A stretch of DNA of 43,030 bases, taken from the NCBI GenBank assembly GCA_050943595.1, contig JBMNPM010000012.1, positions 1 through 43,030 on the forward strand, written 5' to 3'. Positions 8,300-16,432 of the stretch are shown in pieces. Below the pieces are notes generated by a model, which was not told where the DNA came from, ran no database searches, and saw only the letters and a program-made list of their open reading frames with translations. The stretch comes from JAXGXJ01 sp050943595. Lineage in GTDB: Bacteria; Actinomycetota; Thermoleophilia; RBG-16-64-13. The translations under genes were made by a program, and so were the position numbers. Numbering within the stretch: position 1 is the stretch's first letter; every line of letters starts with the position of its first letter.

Positions 8300-9334
8300 A
8301 TGATGACCACTGGAGTCGGCTACGAAACAGATCCGCTGGTTACAGTCATGATGCCTATCCGAAATGAAGCGGACTTCATCGAGAAAAGCCTAGGTGCCGT
8401 GCTCGCCCAGGATTATCCGCCGGACCTCTTACAGGTGATCGTGGCCGACGGTATGTCGACTGATGCAACCCGCGACATCATCGCGTCTTTACAGGTGGAT
8501 TATCCCTACCTCGAATTGGTCGACAATCCTGGGCTTATTGTCTCCACTGGCTTGAATGCCGCTCTTCGCGTTGCTCGCGGGGAGGTGATAGTCCGAGTGG
8601 ACGGCCACACGGTCATCGCTCGTGATTACGTCCGTCGCTGTGTGGACGAACTGCGTAGCAGCGGAGCGGATAACGTCGGTGGTTTGATGGTGGGGATAGG
8701 CGAGAAACCTTTTGCTCGCGCCGTCGTACTGGCAACGAGCTCTCCCTTCGGGGTAGGGGGCGCACATTTTCACTACTCCACCGAGCGTCGACTCGTCGAC
8801 ACCGTCTACATGGGGGCCTGGAAACGTGATGTTTTCGCGCGGATAGGCTTCTTTGACGAGGAATTGGTGCGCAATCAAGACGATGAACTGAACTACCGTC
8901 TTGCGGAGCACGGCGGCTCGATCTTGCTCAGTCCCGAGATCAAATCGCTGTACGTGGTCCGCAGCACGCCGCGTGCGCTTGCCAGCCAGTACTTCCAATA
9001 CGGTTACTGGAAGGTCCGAGTCATGCAGAAGCACCCACGGCGCATGCGCCCGCACCACTTCGTTCCCGCCGTTTTCGTTACAGCACTGCTGATCCTGGGC
9101 CCGCTGGCGCTGGTCTCGCGCACCGGTCGCCGGCTCTTGTCGGCGTTCCTGACCACATACGTTTTGGGCATCGGAGCAGCGGTGGCTCACCGCGCTCTGA
9201 GCGACGAGTGGCCTGGGCAAGATGTGTTACTACGTATGCCGTTCGCCTTCTCTATTCTCCATGTTGCCTATGGAGCCGGCTTTCTCAATGGCCTGGCCAA
9301 ATTCGGATATCGGGAGAAACCATCTGGTGCCTGA
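8300..9334 (+). CDS. GT2-family glycosyltransferase, ExoA-like
   Basis: GT-A fold glycosyltransferase resembling ExoA of succinoglycan synthesis. The N-terminal catalytic domain (about residues 10-230) shows VTVMMPIRNEADFIEKSL, VIVADGMSTDATRDII (first Asp of the nucleotide site), GEVIVRVDGHTVI (DxD-type metal site, here VDGH), and VRNQDDELNYRLAEHGG, which carries the catalytic Asp-Asp-Glu region. Two or more hydrophobic segments near residues 255-330 (VPAVFVTALLILGPLALV and YVLGIGAAVAHRAL) suggest membrane anchoring. It is the only plus-strand gene of the polysaccharide locus. GGAG precedes the tandem ATGATG start by about five bases. Confidence 0.85.
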   Translation: MMTTGVGYETDPLVTVMMPIRNEADFIEKSLGAVLAQDYPPDLLQVIVADGMSTDATRDIIASLQVDYPYLELVDNPGLIVSTGLNAALRVARGEVIVRVDGHTVIARDYVRRCVDELRSSGADNVGGLMVGIGEKPFARAVVLATSSPFGVGGAHFHYSTERRLVDTVYMGAWKRDVFARIGFFDEELVRNQDDELNYRLAEHGGSILLSPEIKSLYVVRSTPRALASQYFQYGYWKVRVMQKHPRRMRPHHFVPAVFVTALLILGPLALVSRTGRRLLSAFLTTYVLGIGAAVAHRALSDEWPGQDVLLRMPFAFSILHVAYGAGFLNGLAKFGYREKPSGA

Positions 9335-9801
9335 CGCTCATCCTATCGGTTCCCGCCCCGTCACCTTTGTTGCCAAGCCCAGGAGAGCCTTGGTTCGCCG
9401 ATTCCCGAGCTGCCACTGCCATTGTTTCCGAGCAGGTTAAACTCCTCAGCCTCGTAGGTGAGCGGCTCACTATTGGTACTGGTGATCGGCACTAGGCTGT
9501 AGGCCACCACACTGGGAATCTGCTGCTTCTCTATATGGATCCAGTGGGTCGGCCATCCACGACGGAAAGTCAACGCCCACGTGACGCTTCGTTGGATTGC
9601 CTAGCGCCGCCCTCACACAGCGCTACCTTTGTCATCTGATACCGCTGAACCAAAGCATGTACGTGTCATCTCCACGGGATCGGCAAGGTTGTTCGCTTCT
9701 GTAGCTGAACTGGGGCGTGCCTGTAACATTCCATGCTCGTCAGGGGCATACACTTTCTACCGGCTATCACATTATGCGACGGGGAACGAAGGGGGGCTTC
9801 C
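9335..9801. other. intergenic stretch, no recognisable gene
   Basis: This stretch separates the ExoA-like gene from the DUF4389 gene. A 70-codon minus-strand frame at 9361-9573 is open, but it matches no family I know and has no clear ribosome-binding site. No RNA gene, convincing terminator hairpin or repeat was seen. It probably contains the promoter of the next gene. Confidence 0.4.
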
Positions 9802-10479
9802 ATGGACCAACAGTCCGGCGGCGCTGGTGACTATTCCCAGGACGAGCAGTTGTCGGCGTCTTATGCACCGACACAGGCACCCGCAACAGAGCCGACCCAG
9901 CAAAGCTTTCCGCTCACCTTCCACGTAGAATACAAGCCCAAGCTCGACCGTCTGACGACCTTCTTCCGCATCTTCACGATCATCCCCGTTGGCGTCATTG
10001 TGGCGCTCTTGTCTGCCAATGAAGCGGCTGTGGGCAGCATGTTGTTCGTACCCTTGGTGTTGATGCTGCTCTTTCGCAAGAAGTATCCGCGCTGGTGGTA
10101 CGACTGGAACCTGCAGTTCACGCGCTTCTACATGCGGGTGCAGGTTTATCTGCTGCTCATGCGGGATGAGTATCCTTCGACGGATGAGGAACAGGCGGTC
10201 CGTCTCGACTTTCCTTACCCTGATGCTGAGCACTTGAGCCGGGGACTACCTCTTGTTAAGTGGTTCCTGGCGATTCCTCACTGGTTTCTCCTCTTCTTCC
10301 TCTCCCTAGCCGCGCTTGTTTGTGTTGTGGTCGCCTGGTTTGCCATTCTCTTCACCGGAGTCTATCCGCGTAGTTTGTTCGATTTTGTCGAGGGAGTAAA
10401 CCGCTGGTGGTTGCGTGTGGTTGCGTATGCCATCTTGCTCATCACCGATGAGTATCCGCCCTTCAGACTCACGCCCTAG
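9802..10479 (+). CDS. DUF4389 membrane protein
   Basis: A 225-residue protein of unknown function. The polar N-terminus (MDQQSGGAGDYSQDEQ..., about 35 residues) is rich in Gln, Ser and Thr. Then comes a conserved FPLTFHVEYKPKLDRLTTFFRIFTIIPV block with a first membrane segment. Transmembrane segments are likely at about residues 55-95 (one or two) and 160-190. The family-typical pattern of paired Tyr/Trp-rich motifs is present: FTRFYMRVQVYLLLMRDEYP in the first half, and GVYPRSLFDFVEGVNRWWLRVVAY with ITDEYPPF at the end. The start at 9802 follows a GGGGGG stretch. No neighbour points to a function. Confidence 0.75.
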   Translation: MDQQSGGAGDYSQDEQLSASYAPTQAPATEPTQQSFPLTFHVEYKPKLDRLTTFFRIFTIIPVGVIVALLSANEAAVGSMLFVPLVLMLLFRKKYPRWWYDWNLQFTRFYMRVQVYLLLMRDEYPSTDEEQAVRLDFPYPDAEHLSRGLPLVKWFLAIPHWFLLFFLSLAALVCVVVAWFAILFTGVYPRSLFDFVEGVNRWWLRVVAYAILLITDEYPPFRLTP

Positions 10480-10801
10480 GAAGTCTGCTGGTCCGGACAC
10501 AGGCCGTGGCCGAGCAGGAATGTCGCAACTTGGGTCCGGTAGTACCGGCTGCAGTGGGAATAACACGGGTCCAAGGGGGCACCTTCGCTGAATAATCGGG
10601 CAAATATGCTTATCTGTGGCCTAACTGCAGGGTAGCGTTAACATTGAGATTGCTCACCCAGCCTACACTCCAGTTGTTCCCTTGCTGCTGAGGAGTTCGG
10701 AGGTAGGCGATAAAGGTGCGCCCGACGATGCTTCCCACCGATGCTGGTGCTGCCCAGCTGCCTCTGGTTTTCGGCAATAATTCTCTGCCTGGAGGGTAGC
10801 C
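10480..10801. other. intergenic stretch upstream of methylglyoxal synthase
   Basis: About 320 bases without a supportable gene. It should hold the mgsA promoter; no clear -35/-10 pair stands out. A minus-strand frame across roughly 10630-10790 stays open for about 60 codons (it includes SIVGRTFIAYLRTPQQQG), but it has no start or family match that I recognise. Confidence 0.35.
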
Positions 10802-11260
10802 ATGGCTGTAAAACCTATTACGCTAGCCGACCGCAAGACCATCGCTCTTATCGCCCATGACAACAAGAAGGTGGATTTGGTGGAATGGGCGCGTTTCAAC
10901 CGGGAGACTCTAGTCAAGCACACTCTGATCGCTACGGGTACCACTGGGTCGGTGCTGGAACGGGAATTATCCCTGCGTGTCCAAAAGCTCAAGAGCGGCT
11001 CACTGGGTGGTGATCAGCAGATTGGCGCCAAAATCGCCGAGGGTGATATCGACGCGATGATGTTTTTCTGGGATCCGCTCAAACCACAACCACACGATGT
11101 CGACGTCAAGGCTCTTCTACGGATTGCAGTCCTCTACAATATTCCTACCGCCTGCAATCGCTCCACAGCTGACTTCTTGATCTCATCCCCGCTGATGTCC
11201 CAATCATATGAACCGCTGAGCGGAGGCCTGGACGCATGTCCCGACAGGATGGCTGGATAA
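10802..11260 (+). CDS. mgsA: methylglyoxal synthase
   Basis: Cytoplasmic enzyme that converts dihydroxyacetone phosphate to methylglyoxal and phosphate, a bypass that releases phosphate when triose phosphates build up. The family pattern runs through all 152 residues: KTIALIAHDNKKVDLVEWAR (catalytic Asp region), LIATGTTGSVLE (phosphate-binding TGTTG), LKSGSLGGDQQIGAKIAEGDIDAMMFFWDPL (SGPxGGDxQIG-type block with catalytic Asp), PHDVDVKALLRIAVLYNIPTACNRSTADFLISS. Length is normal. GGAGGG lies six bases before the ATG. It stands alone, so regulation cannot be inferred from neighbours. Confidence 0.95.
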   Translation: MAVKPITLADRKTIALIAHDNKKVDLVEWARFNRETLVKHTLIATGTTGSVLERELSLRVQKLKSGSLGGDQQIGAKIAEGDIDAMMFFWDPLKPQPHDVDVKALLRIAVLYNIPTACNRSTADFLISSPLMSQSYEPLSGGLDACPDRMAG

Positions 11261-11594
11261 GATGAATACGCGTACACTCGCCGGAATTGCCGCGCGATGA
11301 CTCTGTTGCCGCGGCGCTCGAACTCAATCGCGATCCGGTCTACGCCCGGGGGTGCCTTCAGCCAAGCAGGGGACGCTCTTGTGGTCTAGGTGCCGACCTC
11401 CATTCACTAGGCTCGGGTATGGCAGCTCTATCGCCTAAGCGAAGGGCGGTGGGAGCGTTCGGGCTCAGTCGCAGAGAACTTGTGGGTGAAGGCGGCCTTT
11501 TCCAGTACCTTCCCGCTCCCTGTGGAGAAGCCGGTGAGAGGCTGAGGTTGCACTTCTACGGCACTTTTACGGCATTGCTCCCATCAGACCCATG
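11261..11594. other. intergenic stretch with a possible decayed gene fragment
   Basis: Between convergent mgsA and the FtsX-domain protein gene. In the plus frame covering about 11370-11540 the translation runs ...DALVV(stop)VPTSIH(stop)ARVWQLYRLSEGRWERSGSVAENLW..., which has the flavour of the N-terminal part of an L,D-transpeptidase-like catalytic region but carries two TAG stops. The likeness is weak. No terminator with a T-tract is seen. Confidence 0.25.
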
Positions 11595-12863
11595 TCACTT
11601 CCACGAGACGGACACATCCTTGGCCCAACTGGGCGTGAAACACACCCTCACGGGCCGGTCGTTCGCGCTGAGGTCGAAGCGGACGGCTGCAGTGACGGTC
11701 TCTCCGGCGGCCAGCGTTCCTCTGTTCATGGCGGGGTAACCGCCGACCGTCGTGCCTGAGTTGATGTAACCCGTGCCGCCGCTGTGCCCACCTTCGATCA
11801 AGAAATCGTAGTGGCCATAGCTGATGGGGTTGCTGCCGGTGTTGGTAATCGTGACAAGGCTGTACACGACCTTTGAATCGGGCCTAAGACCGACTGCATC
11901 CGGGTCTTCCTTGGGGAGCATGGCGGTTATGTCCACGTCGGATACCGTCGCGGTTCCGCCCCAGGCCAGGGCGGTCTCTGCGGACGCCACCATGGTAGTG
12001 GTCGTTTGTGGTGCGGCGCCCGGGATTGTGGTCGAAGCGTGTACCCAGGTAGTAACAGTCTCGCCGGAGCCGGGTGAGCGTGTGAGACTTCGCAAGCGGG
12101 CGGTCCACCCAGCGTAATCCATCGGCGGCGCCTGGGCTTCTTCCACCTCCGGTCGAGCGCGGAGCGTGTCGGCGAAGGCCTTGGCCTGCTGGTAGTCGGC
12201 GAGCCAGATCTGTAGGCTGGCCGGAAAGGGATTACCCTGGAGGTTCTCGAGGGCTTCGGGTTTGACTTTGAAGTTCTTCTTGAGCCGCTCCAGCGCCGCC
12301 TCTTTGCCGGCGTATACCACTTGCAGCACTTCGGACATGTCCCGCAACTCAGCCACGAGTGGCGCCGCTTCGCCCGCATTGTCTTTAAGGTAGAGGGTCA
12401 CATCGCAGGCGAGCGATGATTCTTCGAGGTAGTCCAGTAGCTTCATGGGGTCGGAGGGAAGAGCGCCTTCAGCAGTGACTCCCGGCGGATAGGACCAATC
12501 GAATGCCAGCGTGCCGGTTTCCAGACCCTGGCGAATATGACGCACCTCAGCCAACAATTCGGCTTTGTCGCCGGTCACCCACTCATCATCTGCTGCGGAC
12601 TCGGTAGATTCCTCGAGAACCAAGACGGCTGACGGCCTGCTCAGGTGCTGAATCACCTGAAGACCACCTATAACCAGACCGGCCGCTACCGCAAGTCCGA
12701 GCATTACGAGGCCTACTCTGCGGGGAGTGGGGCCTATGATCGCCGGTCTGCTTGCCTTTGTGAGTCTCTTGCCGAGAGCTTCCGCGAACTCCTGGCTGTC
12801 CACCTTTCGAGCGTGAGAACGGTAGAGTTGCTGTAGCTCTCTATCTATGTCGTCATGACTCAT
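11595..12863 (-). CDS. membrane protein with FtsX-type extracellular domain, likely anti-sigma partner
   Basis: A 422-residue single-pass protein translationally coupled (ATGA) to the upstream ECF sigma gene, so it is probably its membrane partner. The short cytoplasmic N-terminus (about 47 residues, MSHDDIDRELQQLYRSH...) has no zinc-binding HxxxCxxC anti-sigma motif. A transmembrane segment follows at about 48-70. Residues about 150-255 resemble the FtsX extracellular domain: DVTLYLKDN, a V-x-Y-AGKEAALERLKKNF stretch, and LQGNPFPASLQIWLAD...RPEVEEA (compare NPLPASLEV in FtsX). A linker with TTTTM leads to a C-terminal beta domain (about 300-422: VVYSLVTITNTGSNPISYG...) like DUF4352. No FtsX transmembrane permease part is present. 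Confidence 0.7.
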   Translation of the reverse strand: MSHDDIDRELQQLYRSHARKVDSQEFAEALGKRLTKASRPAIIGPTPRRVGLVMLGLAVAAGLVIGGLQVIQHLSRPSAVLVLEESTESAADDEWVTGDKAELLAEVRHIRQGLETGTLAFDWSYPPGVTAEGALPSDPMKLLDYLEESSLACDVTLYLKDNAGEAAPLVAELRDMSEVLQVVYAGKEAALERLKKNFKVKPEALENLQGNPFPASLQIWLADYQQAKAFADTLRARPEVEEAQAPPMDYAGWTARLRSLTRSPGSGETVTTWVHASTTIPGAAPQTTTTMVASAETALAWGGTATVSDVDITAMLPKEDPDAVGLRPDSKVVYSLVTITNTGSNPISYGHYDFLIEGGHSGGTGYINSGTTVGGYPAMNRGTLAAGETVTAAVRFDLSANDRPVRVCFTPSWAKDVSVSWK

Positions 12864-13399
12864 CGCCTGACCTCCAGCAGTGTCTTGAGGGTCTGCCTTG
12901 CCCGGTTCAAGTGGCTGTTCACAGCCCCCTCGGAGATGTCCATGATTCGGGCGATCTGAGAGATGGAGAGATCGGCCTGGTAGAACAACGCGGCGGCGGT
13001 TCTCTGTTTGAGGGGAAGCTGCTTGAGAATGCGCATGAAATCGTCATCCATAAGCGCCGTGCCTCCACATGAAGCCTGGGGAGCACTAGTCAGTCGAGCA
13101 AGGAGTCGAGCTTTGCGAATGAGTTGGCGCTTGTAGTCCTTGCCTCGGTTGACTGCCACCCGGTAGATCCAGGCTTCGGGATTTGGGCTCTCACCTACTT
13201 CTTGAAAGTGGAGATACAGCTGGACGAAGGCCTCTTGGGCAGCGTCGGCAGCGAGTTCTCGGTCTAAGAATATGACGCCAAGCATCTGCACCAGCCGCTC
13301 GCTGTAACGTCTCACAATGGTTTCGTACTGGGCGGTCTCACTGGCACTCAGAAGTGAGCGCGGCCGGCGCTTGACCCCTCTGTTGGGTGTCACTGTCAC
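12860..13399 (-). CDS. ECF-family RNA polymerase sigma factor
   Basis: Sigma-70 family group 4 factor of 179 residues. Region 2 spans about residues 25-95 (YSERLVQMLGVIFLDRELAADAAQEAFVQLYLHF, then NPEAWIYRVAVNRGKDYKR, which recognises the -10 element). Region 4 spans about 118-172 (LKQLPLKQRTAAALFYQADLSISQIARIMDISEGAVNSHLNRARQTL, a helix-turn-helix for the -35 element). Its stop overlaps the start of the FtsX-domain membrane protein, the normal sigma/anti-sigma arrangement. Two GTG codons two residues apart can serve as start; the second (13393) is better spaced from GGAAGG. The regulon is unknown; autoregulation is usual for such pairs. Confidence 0.9.
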   Translation of the reverse strand: MTVTPNRGVKRRPRSLLSASETAQYETIVRRYSERLVQMLGVIFLDRELAADAAQEAFVQLYLHFQEVGESPNPEAWIYRVAVNRGKDYKRQLIRKARLLARLTSAPQASCGGTALMDDDFMRILKQLPLKQRTAAALFYQADLSISQIARIMDISEGAVNSHLNRARQTLKTLLEVRR

Positions 13400-13559
13400 A
13401 CCTTCCGTCGTTTTTCTCCCTTCGGGATGGGGATGACCGTTTGTAAGGATTACGACGGGAGAGCCGTTTCAGCTTTACATGATTTGAAAATCCGCGCTGT
13501 GAAGGGAAACGGCCTGCAACCCAGTTGGTTGGACCCACCCAGCCGTCGGCCGGCTTCTC

Positions 13560-13735
13560 AATGATGGCTAAAGGGGTGTCCAGATTTCGTCTGTATCGCC
13601 ATCGATGACTGCACCGAACAAACCAGGCGAGGGGTGGACTTCTTAAGAACCGGCTCACCTACTACAATCACGATAGACCCCATACCGCACTGGGGGGCTT
13701 GTCTCTCCCATGCCGTTCCTTGGCACGGAGGTGTG
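13560..13735 (+). pseudogene. DDE integrase-type transposase relic
   Basis: A short plus-strand stretch reads VCIAIDDCTEQ in one frame (like the AIDD.SR segment of IS481/IS3-type integrase cores). After a frame change it reads LLKNRLTYYNHDRPHTALGGLSL, the typical C-terminal YYNH-RPH-ALGG block. Everything between these blocks is missing. A GGGGTGTCCAGATTTCG sequence at about 13572-13588 resembles the GGGGGTGTCCGGTTTTG near 835, so this may be another terminal-repeat-bounded relic. It is too short for a sure family call. Confidence 0.5.
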
Positions 13736-13847
13736 TGGGAAGTATGGGTAGCCCGGGCAGTATAGGTAGCCTACAGAAGACGGGCGATGGATTTGCCCCG
13801 ATCTTGCTATAAGCGTTCACTCGAGATCTAAAGAGGGAGATTGGTCG

Positions 13848-16085
13848 ATGGCAGAGTCCACTATCATTAGATCCACAGCCTGGTCGCCCGGTCCTGGCTG
13901 CCATGGCGGCTGCGGTATTAAGATGTACGTGCAGGACGGTCGGTTGCTCAAGGTGGAAGGCGACGAAGATCATCCCTACAACCGAGGCCGGTTGTGTCCA
14001 CGAGCTCTGGCGCTGACTCAGTACGTCTACCATCCCGAACGTTTTCTGTTCCCCATGAAGAGGGTTGGGGAGCGTGGTTCGGGAGCGTTCGCCCGGATCA
14101 GCTGGGATGAGGCACTGGACACCGTCGAGGCGCGTTTCAACGACATCAAAGAGAAATACGGGGCGGAAGCTGTCATCTTTGCCCAAGGGACGGGGCGTGA
14201 CATCGGTGGTCCTATCTCGTTTCTCTGTTATTCCTTCGGCAGTCCTAACTGGATTCAACTCGGTCTGGCCGGCCATTCTTGCTACACGCCCCGTCTGGCG
14301 GCCATGATGTTTACCCACGGCGACTATGCGGTGCTCGACGCCGGTCAGTTCGGCCCTGAAGGCATGGCCAGCCCGGAGTATGAAGTGCCGAAGGTGATCG
14401 TGGTCTGGGCGCAGAACCCGGCGACCGGTTGCCAAGACGGCTTCTACGGTCATTGGGTGACGGATTGTATGAAGAGGGGGGCGAAACTCATCGTCGTGGA
14501 TCCTCGGGTGACGTGGTTCTCTTCCCGGGCTGAGACGTTCCTACAGATCCGGCCGGGCACCGATGCAGCCGTGGCCTTGGGCATGCTCAATGTCATCATC
14601 TCTGAGGGTCTCTATGATCGGGAGTTCGTGGAGAGATGGTGCTCCGGTTTTGAGGAGCTCAAGGCCCGGGCGGCCGAGTATCCCCTCGATCGGGTGTCCG
14701 CCATCAGTTGGGTGCCGGCTGAGGACATCGCTACCGCCGCTCGGATGTACGCCACGGCTAAGCCGGCCGCCATCCAGTGGGGGGTGCCCATCGACATGAA
14801 TCCTTCGGGGACGACCACCGCGCAGGCTATTGCCCACCTGTGGTCCATCACCGGCAATCTGGACGTGCCCGGCGGCCAGGTTATCGCCCGCGCTGCGTTC
14901 GACGTGACCACCTATCCCTTCTCCACTCAGGAATTGCATTCACTCTACGGTGAGGAGTTCGTCAAGCGGATGAACGAGAAGCGGATCGGTGCGCAGGAGT
15001 TCGCTCTCTTGAGGAACTTCCGAGGCTGGGGGCAGCCGGATCGGGCCGTAGAGCAGATGCTCAGCGACGAACCGTATCCTATCAAGGCCTGTTGGATCCA
15101 GACCACGAATATGCTGGGCGGTCAAGCGGCCGATGTCCGGATGCACTACGAGGCCCTCAAGAAGATGGAATTCAACGTGGTCGTCGATACCTTCCCTAAT
15201 CCGACCAGCATGGCGGTTGCCGATATCATTCTGCCTGCCGCCTCCATCGCGGAGAAGGAAAGCCTTCGCTCGTGGTGGAGCCCGTTGCAGGTCATGATGC
15301 CGGCGGTGCAGGTGGGGGAGTGCCGCTCTGATTGGGAGATCAACCTGGAGTTGGCCAAGCGCTTCAACCCGGAACTCCGCCGTCGCTTTGAGACGGTGAA
15401 GGACCTCATCGACGACCGTCTGCGACCATCGGGGCACACGTTCGACGGGCTGAAGGACGGTCACTGGAGGTTTCCCGAAGAGGACACGCCTACCAGACCC
15501 TACCGCCGGTATGAAAAAGGACTCCTGCGGGCCGACCGTCGGCCGGGCTTTAGAACTCCCAGCGGCAAGCTGGAGCTCTATTCCACCAGTTTCGAGGAGT
15601 TCGGTATGGATCCTCTGCCCTTCTTCACCGAGGCACCGGAAAGCGAAGTCCGCACTCCGGGGTTGGCGCAGAAGTATCCACTGGTCATGGTCACCGGGCG
15701 GCGCTCACCCGTCTACTTCCACTCCGAGCATCGTAATATTCCTTGGCTGCGGGAATGTGACCCCTACCCCATCGTCGAGATCCATCCCGATACGGCTGGG
15801 GAGCTGGGCATAGACGATGGCGAATGGGTCAGAATCGAGAATGATCGTGGGCGCATCATGCGCAAGGCCAAAGTGACACCGGTTGTTCATCGACGGGTGG
15901 TCAGCGTTCCTCACGGCTGGTGGTTGCCTGAGACCGAAGGGCCGGAGCCGTATCTGTACGGCATCTGGGACATCAACTGCAACCTCCTGGTGGATATTGG
16001 CCCCGGGGATGAGTCCGGCTACGGGGGTGGTCCCTACAAGACGGCGCTGGTCGCGGTTAGGAAGATCAGGGAAGGGGAAAAGTGA
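13848..16085 (+). CDS. molybdopterin/tungstopterin oxidoreductase, acetylene hydratase-like clade
   Basis: A 745-residue DMSO-reductase superfamily enzyme with bis-pterin Mo or W. The layout follows acetylene hydratase: N-terminal cluster domain, RISWDEALD, GSPNW, FVERWCSGFEELKARAAEYPLD, PYPIKACWIQTTNMLGG, and a C-terminal pterin-binding domain (FRTPSGKLELYS, YPLVMVTGRRSPVYFHSEHRN, IPHGWW-like VPHGWWLPE). The likely metal ligand is Cys145 (GHSCYTPR). The N-terminal cluster site reads GPGCHGGC...GRLCPR (Cys18, Cys22, Cys50): the first Cys of the usual Cx2Cx3Cx27C is Gly15 here. No twin-arginine signal is visible, so it is likely cytoplasmic. A two-cluster ferredoxin gene follows at once, its likely electron partner. 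The substrate cannot be told from sequence. Confidence 0.85.
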   Translation: MAESTIIRSTAWSPGPGCHGGCGIKMYVQDGRLLKVEGDEDHPYNRGRLCPRALALTQYVYHPERFLFPMKRVGERGSGAFARISWDEALDTVEARFNDIKEKYGAEAVIFAQGTGRDIGGPISFLCYSFGSPNWIQLGLAGHSCYTPRLAAMMFTHGDYAVLDAGQFGPEGMASPEYEVPKVIVVWAQNPATGCQDGFYGHWVTDCMKRGAKLIVVDPRVTWFSSRAETFLQIRPGTDAAVALGMLNVIISEGLYDREFVERWCSGFEELKARAAEYPLDRVSAISWVPAEDIATAARMYATAKPAAIQWGVPIDMNPSGTTTAQAIAHLWSITGNLDVPGGQVIARAAFDVTTYPFSTQELHSLYGEEFVKRMNEKRIGAQEFALLRNFRGWGQPDRAVEQMLSDEPYPIKACWIQTTNMLGGQAADVRMHYEALKKMEFNVVVDTFPNPTSMAVADIILPAASIAEKESLRSWWSPLQVMMPAVQVGECRSDWEINLELAKRFNPELRRRFETVKDLIDDRLRPSGHTFDGLKDGHWRFPEEDTPTRPYRRYEKGLLRADRRPGFRTPSGKLELYSTSFEEFGMDPLPFFTEAPESEVRTPGLAQKYPLVMVTGRRSPVYFHSEHRNIPWLRECDPYPIVEIHPDTAGELGIDDGEWVRIENDRGRIMRKAKVTPVVHRRVVSVPHGWWLPETEGPEPYLYGIWDINCNLLVDIGPGDESGYGGGPYKTALVAVRKIREGEK

Positions 16086-16087
16086 TC

Positions 16088-16417
16088 ATGGCCAAGAGAG
16101 GTCTCCTCATCCACTACGATTACTGCACCGGCTGCCATACGTGTGAAGTGGCTTGTAAACAGGAGCACGGCTATCCGGCAGGGCGCTGGGGGATCATGGT
16201 GAAAGACTGCACGCGCGAGACCGAAGGTAAGGTGCAGGTTGACTTCTTGCCTTTTCCTACTGATCTGTGTGATCTCTGTGCCCGGCGTACTGCAGGCGGG
16301 GAGGTGCCCGCGTGCGTGAAGCACTGTATGTCCGGCTGTATGAGCTACGGTGATATCGCCGAACTTGCCCGGAGGATGGAGGTGACGCCGAAGTCGGTGC
16401 TCTTTGCTCCGCGTTGA
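16088..16417 (+). CDS. 4Fe-4S dicluster ferredoxin subunit
   Basis: Small (109 residues) DmsB/HybA-like electron-transfer protein. Two cysteine groups can hold two [4Fe-4S] clusters: CTGCHTCEVACKQ near residues 13-24, and CDLC (about 60) with CVKHCMSGCMSYG (about 75-85). It is much shorter than DmsB (about 200), which carries four clusters. The ATG at 16088 lies two bases after the oxidoreductase stop, with GGAAGGGG upstream; a GTG at 16082 overlapping that stop is an alternative. It is probably the dedicated electron carrier of the molybdopterin enzyme. No membrane anchor gene is nearby, so the complex is likely soluble. Confidence 0.88.
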   Translation: MAKRGLLIHYDYCTGCHTCEVACKQEHGYPAGRWGIMVKDCTRETEGKVQVDFLPFPTDLCDLCARRTAGGEVPACVKHCMSGCMSYGDIAELARRMEVTPKSVLFAPR

Positions 16418-16432
16418 CCGAGTATTGACTGG

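Noticed and set aside
9361..9573. 70-codon minus-strand frame behind the ExoA-like gene
   Set aside because: No family likeness, no ribosome-binding site and no coupling to a neighbour; probably chance.
11287..11739. 150-codon plus-strand frame overlapping the end of the FtsX-domain protein gene
   Set aside because: It runs antisense into a well-supported gene and has no domain or ribosome site; read as a chance frame.
13668..14453. 261-codon minus-strand frame over the start of the molybdopterin enzyme gene
   Set aside because: It is antisense to clear coding sequence with strong family motifs and shows no motif itself; long antisense frames are common at this GC content.
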